NCBI GenBank assembly: GCA_046261635.1
Contig: JBHEOL010000353.1
Coordinates: forward strand, 1 to 9,867
Origin: JBHEPS01 sp046261635
GTDB taxonomy: Bacteria; Acidobacteriota; Thermoanaerobaculia; Gp7-AA8
Direction of reading: 5' to 3'
Length of the DNA stretch: 9,867 nt
Shown in pieces: positions 1 to 6,642 of this stretch. Made by a program: the position numbers and the translations under genes. The notes beneath the pieces were generated by a model. The model searched no databases. It saw only the letters and a list, made by a program, of their open reading frames with translations, and was not told where the DNA came from. The first letter of the stretch is position 1. Each line of letters opens with the position of its first letter.

Positions 1-47
1 GCCGCGTTGCGGGCGATCTCCGCGTCGCTCGTCGTCAACGATGCCAC
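1..47 (-). CDS. Partial CDS, N-terminus only; possibly formate--tetrahydrofolate ligase
   Basis: The minus strand opens a reading frame with GTG at 47-45 and runs off the left edge, showing only MASLTTSDAEIARNA. An AGGAGGAGG ribosome binding site (plus-strand 55-63) lies 7 bases upstream, and the codons end mostly in G or C like the neighbouring genes, so a real start is likely. The segment SDAEIARNA resembles the 'SDIEIAQAA' opening remembered from formate-tetrahydrofolate ligases, which attach formate to tetrahydrofolate using ATP. That function would fit next to serine synthesis, because serine feeds the same one-carbon pool. Fifteen residues are too few to be sure; the start is better supported than the function. 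Confidence 0.42.
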   Translation of the reverse strand, partial: MASLTTSDAEIARNA

Positions 48-148
48 CGCATCGCCTCCTCCTCGCTCCTTGATCTCGCCTCGCAAGCTCCACCAGCGCG
101 GCCCCTCTGGTTTCTTTCACAGCCTCTCAGGATGACGGGGCTTCGCCT
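48..148. other. Intergenic region between serA and the left-edge gene
   Basis: About 100 bases separate the serA stop from the next minus-strand start. Read on the minus strand, it contains GTCATCCTGAG (plus-strand 126-136), a phrase often met in intergenic repeats of GC-rich bacteria, here without an obvious second copy. The GCCCC at the serA end could pair with GGGGC about 30 bases on, but the loop is large and no T-run follows, so I do not call a terminator. The AGGAGGAGG at 55-63 is the likely ribosome binding site of the gene starting at 47. Confidence 0.4.
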
Positions 149-1732
149 CTAAACCGCGATCAGGCGGACGTCCTCCATCTCCTTGAACGACTGAATGAAG
201 CTGAGCGTCGCATCGTCGATGGCCGAATCGACGGTAATGATCGCCATCGCCTTTCCACCCTCGCTCGCGCGTGCCAGGTTGTACTCGGCGATGTTGATCT
301 CGCGGTCACCGAGGACGGTGCCGACCTTTCCGACGACACCCGGGACGTCGCGGTTGACCATGTAGATCAGCCATCCGGTGGGATCGAACTCGACACGGAA
401 GCCGTTGACCGAGACGACGCGGATCTGCTTCTCGGAGAAGAGGGTTCCCGACACGCAGACCTCGGTCTCTCCCGCGCGGGCGCGAAACGTGACGAGGCTC
501 GTGTAGTCGTGAGGGACGGGATGGAGGGTCGTGCTGGTCGACAATCCGCGGTTCTCGGCCACGGAAAGCGCGTTCACGAAGTTCACGGTCTGACTCAGGT
601 GGGGAGAGAGGAAACCCTTCACGGCGGCGACGGAGAGGATCCGAGCGAACCGCTCTTCGATTCCCCACAGCTCGAGCACCGTCTCGGTCGGCGGACCGTC
701 GAGCAGCTGTGAGGCGAGAAGACCGAGCTTCTCGGCGAGCCGCACCAGCGGCGCGACCTGCGCGTCGGCGGCTCCTTCGAACGGAAGGTTCACGGCGGAC
801 ACGAAGATCGATCCTTTGAGGGCGGCGACGACCATCTCCGCGGTCTGCACGGCGACTCGGTCCTGCGCCTCGATCGTGTTCGCACCGATATGCGGCGTGA
901 GAACGAGATTCTTCGCCGAGAGGAAAGGATGATCGGGCGGCGGCGGCTCGACCTCGAAAACATCGACGGCCGCTGCCGCAACGCGCCCGTCGTTCAGCGC
1001 GTCCGCGAGATCCGATTCCGCGTAAATCCCGCCTCGGGCGCAGTTGACCAGAACCACGCCGGGCTTCATCCGTGAGATCTCTTCACTGCCGATCATGCCA
1101 CGCGTCTCATCGGTGAGAGGCGTATGCACGGTGATGAAGTCGGACTCGCGAAGGAGTCTCTCGAAGTCGACCAGCTCGGCCTGGACCTTCTGGGCGGCCG
1201 CCGGCGGGATATAGGGGTCGTAGGCGAGCAGTGACATGCCGAAGGCCTTCGCCCGCGTAGCGACCCTGCTTCCGATTCTTCCGAGGCCGATGATGCCGAG
1301 AGTCTTTCCCGAGAGCTCGATCCCCATGAACTTCGACCGTGTCCATTCGCCGCGCATGACCGAGGCATTCGCCTCGGGGATGCTCCGGCAGAGGGAGAGC
1401 AGAAGCGCCATCGTGTGCTCGGTTGCCGAGAGGATATTCGCGGTCGGGGCGTTGATCACGAGCACCCCGCGCGCGGTCGCCGCTTCCACGTCGACGTTGT
1501 CGAGTCCGACGCCGGCGCGGCCGGCGACGCGGAGATTCGGACCGGCATCCAGAAGCTCAGCGGTGATCGCGGTCCCGCTTCTCGAGATCACCGCTTCGGC
1601 GAGAGCGACTTTCGAGAAGAGCTCGGCTCCCTTGACGCCCGGAGCGTAGTCGAGCTCGATCTCGGGATCGTTGCGGAGAAGCTCGAGGCCGGAGTCAGCA
1701 AGGGTGTCGGTAACGAGAATTCGATACGGCAT
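149..1732 (-). CDS. serA: D-3-phosphoglycerate dehydrogenase, long ACT-domain type
   Basis: Catalyses NAD-dependent oxidation of 3-phosphoglycerate to 3-phosphohydroxypyruvate, the committed step of the phosphorylated serine pathway, in the cytoplasm. With the ATG at 1732 it has 527 residues, normal for the long form. Visible in order: N-terminal substrate-domain half with GRAGVGLDNVD (71-81); Rossmann motif GLGRIG (149-154) followed by the NAD-selecting Asp172 (YDPY); catalytic Arg233 (CARGG), Glu262 (VDVFEVEP) and His281 (TPHIGA); a middle allosteric-substrate-binding region (about 310-450); and a C-terminal ACT domain (about 455-527, NRDVPGVVGKVG). The ACT domain suggests serine feedback control, as known for the family. 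A TTG two codons upstream (1738) is possible, but MPYRILVTD fits the usual family start. No strong ribosome binding site is seen. It is the last serine gene of the operon, set off from the aminotransferase by a palindrome-bearing gap. Confidence 0.96.
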   Translation of the reverse strand: MPYRILVTDTLADSGLELLRNDPEIELDYAPGVKGAELFSKVALAEAVISRSGTAITAELLDAGPNLRVAGRAGVGLDNVDVEAATARGVLVINAPTANILSATEHTMALLLSLCRSIPEANASVMRGEWTRSKFMGIELSGKTLGIIGLGRIGSRVATRAKAFGMSLLAYDPYIPPAAAQKVQAELVDFERLLRESDFITVHTPLTDETRGMIGSEEISRMKPGVVLVNCARGGIYAESDLADALNDGRVAAAAVDVFEVEPPPPDHPFLSAKNLVLTPHIGANTIEAQDRVAVQTAEMVVAALKGSIFVSAVNLPFEGAADAQVAPLVRLAEKLGLLASQLLDGPPTETVLELWGIEERFARILSVAAVKGFLSPHLSQTVNFVNALSVAENRGLSTSTTLHPVPHDYTSLVTFRARAGETEVCVSGTLFSEKQIRVVSVNGFRVEFDPTGWLIYMVNRDVPGVVGKVGTVLGDREINIAEYNLARASEGGKAMAIITVDSAIDDATLSFIQSFKEMEDVRLIAV

Positions 1733-1761
1733 GCTCAAGTCTACCGTGGCCGAGGAGCCCT

Positions 1762-1871
1762 GTGGCTGAGGATCTTTTCCTCAGCTTCCCAGGTTCGCCA
1801 GTGTTGCGGCCGCTTGAACGATCTGACTGACCGCCTTGGGTCATCAGGCAGAGGAAAAGATCCTCTGCCAC
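1762..1871. repeat. Inverted pair of small palindromes (REPIN/BIME-like)
   Basis: Two 24-base segments (1762-1785 and 1848-1871) are inverted copies with 22 of 24 positions identical. Each is itself a hairpin. The left has an 8-bp stem (1765-1772 with 1778-1785) and 5-base loop; the right has a 9-bp stem (1847-1855 with 1861-1869) and 5-base loop. The two differences are on opposite sides of the stem and compensate: T-A pairing in one copy is A-T in the other. Outer ends carry GTGG and CCAC. The whole unit is 110 bases and fills most of the gap between the aminotransferase stop and serA. No T-run follows, so it is not a classical terminator. The layout matches REPIN/BIME elements, but family membership is inferred from architecture alone. 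Confidence 0.75.
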
Positions 1872-1875
1872 TGCT

Positions 1876-2952
1876 CTACTTGCCCGCCACCTCGTCGAGG
1901 ACGTCCAGCATCGCCGCGACATCCTCGAGCTGAATGTCTCCCATGTGTCCGATGCGGAAGGTGTTCTCCTTCCATTTCCCGTAGCCGCCGCCGAGGGTGA
2001 AGCCTCGCTCCTTCATCGCGGCGAGCAGGTCGCTGGCGGTGATCCGGATGGGAAGGAGCGCCGAGACGCTGGGCGAGAGCGCCTCCTTCGCGCTGGCGGG
2101 CTCGGCGTACGGGGACGTGCGCTCGAGCACGAGGTCGCGCATCCTGCGATGGCGCTCCCAGCGCGCCTCCAGCCCCTCGTTTTCCATGTCGGCCAGCTGG
2201 CGGTCGAGCGCATAGACGAGCGGAATCGCCGGGGTGAACGGAACGCCCCCCTCGTCCGCGGTCCGCTTGAAGTCGAGAAAATTGAAGTAGGTCCCCTTGT
2301 AATGCTTTTTCTCGGCGACCTCGATGGCGCGCTCTGAGACGGCGAAGACGGTCAATCCGGGGGGAAGTGCCAGCCCCTTCTGGACGCTGGCGAGGCAGAC
2401 ATCGACTCCCCACTCGTCCATGAGGAGAGGAGCGCACCCGAGGGCGGAGACCGAGTCGACGAGGATGAGAGTATCTTCCGAGACCGAGCGGATCGCCTGC
2501 GCGAGAGCGGCGACGTCGTTGATGACGCCGGTCGATGTCTCATTGTGGGTGATGGTGACGGCGTCGTAATGATGCCTTCGCCCGTGTAGATGGTCGGCGA
2601 GCTTCACCGGATCGACAGGCTCGCCCCACTCGGTCTCGAGCTGATCCGCCTCGAGTCCCTGCTTGTGCGCGATCTTGAGCCATCGCTCGGAGAACGCACC
2701 GCACGTGGTCACGAGGACCGCACGCGAGACCGTGTTCTGCAGCGCTCCCTCCATCAGGCCGGTTCCGGATGCCGACGCCATGAATGCGTTCTGGTTCGTC
2801 CGGAACAGTTCCTTGAGCCTCGGAGTGACGCGGGCGAACAGCTCCTTGAACTCGGGGCTGCGATGACCGATCATTGGCCGCATCATCGCTTCATAGATCT
2901 CCGGACGGACCCAGGTCGGTCCGGGAACGAAGAATTTCGCCTCTCTGCTCAT
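1876..2952 (-). CDS. Class V PLP aminotransferase (serine-pyruvate/alanine-glyoxylate type), probable phosphoserine aminotransferase role
   Basis: PLP-dependent transaminase of the PucG/AGXT-like class V family, 358 residues from the ATG at 2952. Seen in order: GHRS motif (29-32), cofactor-phosphate loop ASGTG (61-65), HNETSTG (136-142), Asp166 (DSVSALG) that pairs with the pyridine nitrogen, Schiff-base Lys192 (SVQKG), and carboxylate-binding Arg333 (RIGHMG). Three ATGs stand in tandem (2958, 2955, 2952). The strong GGAGGA at 2959-2964 directly abuts the first and lies 6 bases from the third, so the third is preferred. The first would give 360 residues and overlap the serB stop by 4 bases. 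Between serB and serA it is the obvious candidate to convert phosphohydroxypyruvate and glutamate to phosphoserine, replacing canonical SerC. Related enzymes use serine, alanine or glyoxylate, so substrate choice is inferred from context. Confidence 0.9.
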   Translation of the reverse strand: MSREAKFFVPGPTWVRPEIYEAMMRPMIGHRSPEFKELFARVTPRLKELFRTNQNAFMASASGTGLMEGALQNTVSRAVLVTTCGAFSERWLKIAHKQGLEADQLETEWGEPVDPVKLADHLHGRRHHYDAVTITHNETSTGVINDVAALAQAIRSVSEDTLILVDSVSALGCAPLLMDEWGVDVCLASVQKGLALPPGLTVFAVSERAIEVAEKKHYKGTYFNFLDFKRTADEGGVPFTPAIPLVYALDRQLADMENEGLEARWERHRRMRDLVLERTSPYAEPASAKEALSPSVSALLPIRITASDLLAAMKERGFTLGGGYGKWKENTFRIGHMGDIQLEDVAAMLDVLDEVAGK

Positions 2953-2954
2953 CA

Positions 2955-3602
2955 TCATTCCTCCAGGAGATGCGGAAGCAATGCCGTGAGGGACGGCTCT
3001 CGAACATAAATCTCCGCGTCCCGGGCCACGGCCTCACGCTCGGCGACGCCTCCGAATCCGATGAACAGGTCCACGGCTTCCCGGGTCTCGAGATCGCTGA
3101 TCCCGTCGCCGACGAAGGCGGCGCGGCCGTGCGAGCGGGCGCGGAGGTTGAGGACCACGAGCTCCTTCCCGCCCGGCCGCGTCAAGGGGGTGCGGCGGTC
3201 GAAATCGACCCACGAGCCGTCGGGGGCGAACTTCAACTCGACCGCATGGACGGCGCGCGGCTCGATCCCGAGGTGCGTGGCGAGCGGAAGGATCGCCTGG
3301 CGGACGCCGGCCGAGACGAGATGCACGTCGGCATGCGCGGAGCGGAGGGCAGCGATCACTTCGAGGGCTCCAGGCACGAGAGAGTCGATGTATCGCATTC
3401 CGAGCGCCTCGACGGCGCCGAGAGTCGGGCGAATCCGCTCGAGGCGCCGACCGTAGACCGCGTCGATGGGGATCTCCCCATTCATCGCGGAGCTCGTCAG
3501 GAGCGCCACCTCGGGGTCGCCGTCCGCGAGAACGTCGATCCCTTCGATGGTGACGAGCGTCGAATCGACGTCGAAGCAGACCAGTTCGAAACGCGCTTTC
3601 AT
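2955..3602 (-). CDS. serB: Phosphoserine phosphatase (HAD family)
   Basis: Hydrolyses O-phosphoserine to serine, the last step of the pathway. The protein has 215 residues and is a minimal catalytic form without the N-terminal ACT-like extension of some SerB proteins. HAD motifs are complete: nucleophile Asp11 and acid-base Asp13 in FDVDST, followed by EGID (20-23), which belongs to the phosphoserine-specific cap; motif II Ser97 (LVSAG); Lys146 (PGGK); and motif III Asp166/Asp170 (GDGISDLE). The late FIGFGG (180-185) also occurs in animal PSPH, so it looks like the PSPH-like branch. Its ATG overlaps the upstream TGA by 4 bases (ATGA) with GAGG about 7 bases before, indicating translational coupling. 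It ends 2 bases before the preferred aminotransferase start. A longer open frame upstream is chance read-through and not part of the protein. Confidence 0.93.
   Translation of the reverse strand: MKARFELVCFDVDSTLVTIEGIDVLADGDPEVALLTSSAMNGEIPIDAVYGRRLERIRPTLGAVEALGMRYIDSLVPGALEVIAALRSAHADVHLVSAGVRQAILPLATHLGIEPRAVHAVELKFAPDGSWVDFDRRTPLTRPGGKELVVLNLRARSHGRAAFVGDGISDLETREAVDLFIGFGGVAEREAVARDAEIYVREPSLTALLPHLLEE
2959..2964 (-). promoter_or_regulatory. Ribosome binding site deciding the aminotransferase start
   Basis: On the minus strand GGAGGA is immediately followed by three consecutive ATG codons. Only the third (2952-2950) lies at a normal distance, 6 bases. The site lies inside the last codons of serB, so termination of serB and initiation of the aminotransferase are probably coupled. 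Confidence 0.75.
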
Positions 3603-4741
3603 CGCCAGCCCTCGGCCGACGCAATAAGAGCCGGCAGATCGCTGAAGCTGCGAAGAAGGTGGTCGGGCTCCGCGCGTTCGAGATCCTCCCGCGACGAGAT
3701 CCCCGTCGTGACCGCCGCGATGGCCGTGCCGGCGGACCGGGCGGTCGAGACGTCGATCGCCATGTCGCCGACGTAGAGAGTCTCCTCCGGCGCACGGCCG
3801 ATGCGAGCCAGCGTCTCGAGCAGATGCCTCCCATCCGGCTTGCGCGCTCCCGCGAGATCGGGGCCGACCGTCGCGGAGAGCCAGCGGTCGAGACCGAGAT
3901 GACGCAGGATCTTCTCGGAAAAACGCGTCGGCTTGTTCGTGCAGACCCCCATGCGCAACCCCATCCCCCGAATCTCGGCGAGCGTCTCGGCCACGTGCTC
4001 GAGGACCGTCGACTGGCCGCAGCAGACCTCGTCGTAGTGCCGCTCGAACGTCTCCCGTACGCTTGCAGGATACTCCGGCGGGAAGGTCCGCTCGAGAAGA
4101 CGCTCGACACCCTCGCCGACCGCGGCACGGATCGCCGCCGTTTCGAGCGGCGGTAGATCGTGTGCCCCACGCGTGAAGTTGATCGCCGTGAAAAGAGCGG
4201 CGTTCGAATCGATCAGGGTGCCATCGAGGTCGAACACGACCGCTTCGAACCGCGGGGAGCGGCGCAGGAGAAAGTCGTCGATGAACTCCGAGATACCCTG
4301 GATGTCGTCGAGGTGGAACTGCGGCGTGTCTCCCGGGGAGAGGACGTCTGATACGGTCGCGACGAGTTGAGGAGGCGCGAGCGGCGGGCGGCCGAGTGCC
4401 GAGCGGGCCACCATGATGCTGGGCCAGAATCCACTCGAGCGGAACCCTTCGACGTAGATGCGGCGCGAGGTGAAGCGAGTCAGGAGCTCCCGAGCGTCGG
4501 ACCAGGCGAACGTGGTTCCGTCCGAGTGGGCCGCCATGCCTTCCTCGCTGGCGAGGATCGTCTCGCGGGCCCCCGCATCGAGGAAGCGCCCCGTGTCGCC
4601 GCGCCGCTCGCCGTTCGCGGGGTGGTGAGTGTGCTTGAGGACCGCGACCTCCTCCCCTCTCCCCGCGGAGATCCGGACGAGGGCCTCGAGAACGGTGGTC
4701 TTGCCTGAACCAGAGTAGCCAACGAATGAGATTGGAAGCAT
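3599..4741 (-). CDS. Fusion protein: MobB-like P-loop domain plus phosphoglycolate-phosphatase-like HAD hydrolase
   Basis: A 380-residue single-frame fusion. Residues 1-160 look like full-length MobB, the GTP-binding adaptor of molybdopterin guanine dinucleotide synthesis: Walker A GYSGSGKTT (8-16), KHTHH (36-40), DTGRFLDAGA (49-58), YVEGFRSSG (96-104) and a closing DDIQGISEFIDDF helix. Residues 165-380 are a Gph-type HAD phosphatase: Asp171/Asp173 (FDLDGTLIDS), motif II Thr268 (CTNKP), Lys301 (ARKPD) and Asp326/Asp330 (GDMAID). All catalytic residues are present in both halves and the linker is only a few residues. The start at 4741 has GGAG 6 bases upstream; the frame is open further upstream but carries no MobB-like sequence there. 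It heads the serine operon and overlaps serB by 4 bases. The HAD half may dephosphorylate 2-phosphoglycolate or another small phosphate ester. The role of the MobB half without other molybdenum-cofactor genes nearby is unknown. Confidence 0.9.
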   Translation of the reverse strand: MLPISFVGYSGSGKTTVLEALVRISAGRGEEVAVLKHTHHPANGERRGDTGRFLDAGARETILASEEGMAAHSDGTTFAWSDARELLTRFTSRRIYVEGFRSSGFWPSIMVARSALGRPPLAPPQLVATVSDVLSPGDTPQFHLDDIQGISEFIDDFLLRRSPRFEAVVFDLDGTLIDSNAALFTAINFTRGAHDLPPLETAAIRAAVGEGVERLLERTFPPEYPASVRETFERHYDEVCCGQSTVLEHVAETLAEIRGMGLRMGVCTNKPTRFSEKILRHLGLDRWLSATVGPDLAGARKPDGRHLLETLARIGRAPEETLYVGDMAIDVSTARSAGTAIAAVTTGISSREDLERAEPDHLLRSFSDLPALIASAEGWR

Positions 4742-4850
4742 CGGCGTCTCCGAGACAGTAGCCCTTCCTCCCCCCGGGGCGCAACGCACGAACCTGTGAC
4801 GGAGAGGCCGGGACGAAATGGTGTGGGACGCAAAGCCCGTTATCGATCCC
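4742..4850. promoter_or_regulatory. Divergent intergenic region between the serine operon and the VWA gene
   Basis: About 109 bases must hold the start signals for both directions. I see no convincing -10/-35 pairs, which is common in GC-rich genomes. A perfect short dyad, GTCTC-C-GAGAC (4746-4756), covers the GGAG ribosome binding site (4748-4751) of the fusion gene; its 1-base centre suits a protein site better than a hairpin. A C6G4 run lies at about 4770-4779. A GGAGAGG at 4801-4807 precedes the alternative VWA start at 4818. Promoter activity is inferred from the divergent layout only. Confidence 0.4.
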
Positions 4851-6635
4851 ATGAGAAACGCGATCGCGGTTGCCTTGCTGCTTGCAGCGGTGGCGGTCTA
4901 CGGGCAGAACGAGCCGGTGCCGCCCATTTCGATCTCCGTTCAGCCGATGGGGGATTCCGGCGAGCATGTGGCGGTGCGCGTCGTGTTCACCTTCGATCCG
5001 TCGATGGCGCTGCCGACCGATCGCGAAGTCGTGCTGCAGGGATCGATCCTCCAGGACGGAACGCTGATTCGGAACTTCAGGCGATCGCTGCTCCCCGAGG
5101 AACGCTCGCGATTCACGGCGATCCAGGTCGTCCCTGCCGGCGAGGTGACGATCGAGGCGAGGCTCCTGGCGCTTGGCGAACAGGCCCCGCTCATGATCGC
5201 GAAACATACGGTGACCGCGAAGGTCGAGAGGAGCGGCGTGCTCTTCACTGCGACCGAGGACGACGAGGCCGATGCGATCCTCGCGGAGGGAGCCGTTCCG
5301 GAGACGGCGGGAGCCGTCCGCATCCTGGCGCCAAGGCGCGATCTCGCACCGAATCTCTTCCGGGTCGAGGTGGAGGTCAAGGCGCCGGTCCGGAGGGTCG
5401 AGTTCTTTGTCGACGACAGGAAAATCCTGACGCGCAATGCGCCGCCCTACGAGGTCGAGCTCGACCTCGGGACGATTCCCCAGCGGGTCGAAGTTCGCGC
5501 GGTCGGTTACGACGCGCGCGGCCGGTATGTCGACGCGGATGCCTGGATCGTCAACGAGCGCGAGAACGACCTCGAGGTCAAGATCACCCGCACGGAGACG
5601 CCCGACGGGATGTCGCGATTCAGGGTATCGGTTCAAAACCCGAAGAAACGGCAGCTCGGCGTGCTGCGGCTCGCTGCCGACGACCAGGTGCTGATCGAGT
5701 GGAGACGGCCGCCCTATGCGTTCGACATCCCGACCAGCGCTCTCGCGGGGAAGGACTTCGTGACGGCGACGGTGACGGACGCGACCGGGATGGAAGCGAG
5801 CGACCTGATCTATCTCGATGGGAATCGCTACGTCGAGCAGGTCGATGTGAACCTGGTGGAGCTTCCCGTGACCGTACTCGACGCGTCGGGCACCCCGATC
5901 TTCGGGCTCGAGAAGGAAGCGTTCCAGGTGCTCGAGAACGGGAAGCCGAAGGCGATCGACACCTTCGGTTTCTCGGCGAACCTTCCTCTTTCGGTCGGGC
6001 TCCTCGTCGATCACTCGGGGAGCATGGCGCCGCGGATCGACCGCGCGCGGGAGGCGGCGGTGGGATTTTTCTCGCAGATTCTGCGGGAGGGCGACAAGGC
6101 CTTCTTCGGGAGCTTCGCGTTCAGCGCGAAAGGGATCACCCCCTTCGTGTCGGACCTCTCGACGCTGCGAAGCGAGATCGACTCGATGCCGAAGGCGGAA
6201 GGAGCAACGGCGCTCTACGACGCGATCGTCAGCGGGCTCTATCGGTTCCGGTCGATCCAGGGCCGAAAGGCACTGATCATCGTGAGCGACGGTGAAGACA
6301 CGGCCTCCCGCGTCGATTACGACGAGATGTTGCGCTACGTGCGCGCGGCGCGGGTTCCGATCTATTTCATCGGAATCGGGATCTCGCGTCTCGAGTTCAG
6401 CCTCAGCTCACAACTGAAGACCCTGGCGGCGGAGACGGGCGGAGTCACCTATTTCGTGAATGACGTCGACCAGCTTCGCACGGCGTACACGCAGCTCGAG
6501 AACGAGCTTCGCTCGCAGTATCTGCTCGGCTACTACACGGAGAGCACGAAGGGCGATCGCGACTACCGAACCGTCGACGTGAAAGTCGACCGAACCGACG
6601 CGAAGGTGAGGACGATCCGAGGCTTCGTCCCTTAG
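4851..6635 (+). CDS. Secreted von Willebrand factor A domain protein, acidobacterial VWFA-related type
   Basis: An exported protein of 594 residues from the ATG at 4851. It opens with a textbook signal peptide (MRNAIAVALLLAAVAVYGQ, cleavage probably near residue 18). A beta-rich N-terminal half follows, with an Ig-like stretch around 145-250. Then comes the segment VELPVTVLDASGTPIFGLEKE (written in part: VELPVTVLD from 336), which typifies the acidobacterial VWFA-related family, and a VWA domain (about 378-560). The metal site is intact: DHSGS (Asp387, Ser389, Ser391), Thr453 (GATALYD) and Asp480 (VSDGED). The C-terminal QYLLGYY region and beta strands also fit the family. It probably binds a protein or matrix ligand outside the cytoplasmic membrane; the ligand is unknown. 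No transmembrane anchor is seen. A start at 4818 adds 11 residues and has GGAGAGG 10 bases upstream; I prefer 4851 for the cleaner signal peptide. It is the only plus-strand gene. Confidence 0.88.
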   Translation: MRNAIAVALLLAAVAVYGQNEPVPPISISVQPMGDSGEHVAVRVVFTFDPSMALPTDREVVLQGSILQDGTLIRNFRRSLLPEERSRFTAIQVVPAGEVTIEARLLALGEQAPLMIAKHTVTAKVERSGVLFTATEDDEADAILAEGAVPETAGAVRILAPRRDLAPNLFRVEVEVKAPVRRVEFFVDDRKILTRNAPPYEVELDLGTIPQRVEVRAVGYDARGRYVDADAWIVNERENDLEVKITRTETPDGMSRFRVSVQNPKKRQLGVLRLAADDQVLIEWRRPPYAFDIPTSALAGKDFVTATVTDATGMEASDLIYLDGNRYVEQVDVNLVELPVTVLDASGTPIFGLEKEAFQVLENGKPKAIDTFGFSANLPLSVGLLVDHSGSMAPRIDRAREAAVGFFSQILREGDKAFFGSFAFSAKGITPFVSDLSTLRSEIDSMPKAEGATALYDAIVSGLYRFRSIQGRKALIIVSDGEDTASRVDYDEMLRYVRAARVPIYFIGIGISRLEFSLSSQLKTLAAETGGVTYFVNDVDQLRTAYTQLENELRSQYLLGYYTESTKGDRDYRTVDVKVDRTDAKVRTIRGFVP

Positions 6636-6642
6636 TCGACAC

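Noticed and set aside
1..120. A 40-codon minus-strand frame from GTG at 120 (VKETRGAALVELARR...)
   Set aside because: Its third codon bases look non-coding, it has no good ribosome binding site, and it clashes with the better-supported start at 47.
1762..1871. Reading the palindromes as a CRISPR fragment or Rho-independent terminator
   Set aside because: There are only two units, inverted and not direct, and no spacers of even length; no T-run follows either hairpin.
2874..3776. A 300-codon plus-strand frame antisense to serB and its neighbours
   Set aside because: It spans several real minus-strand genes and their coupled junctions; the translation is unstructured and without motifs.
2955..6014. 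A very long minus-strand open frame of more than 1000 codons running from inside the VWA gene to the end of serB
   Set aside because: Only the last 215 codons, serB, look like protein. The rest is antisense to the VWA gene and out of frame with the MobB-HAD fusion, is rich in Arg, Gly and Asp, and has no motifs; such frames are expected in GC-rich DNA.
4796..6295. A 499-codon plus-strand frame overlapping the VWA gene
   Set aside because: It is a shifted shadow of the VWA gene with low-complexity Arg/Gly-rich translation, whereas the VWA frame has a signal peptide and intact metal-site motifs.
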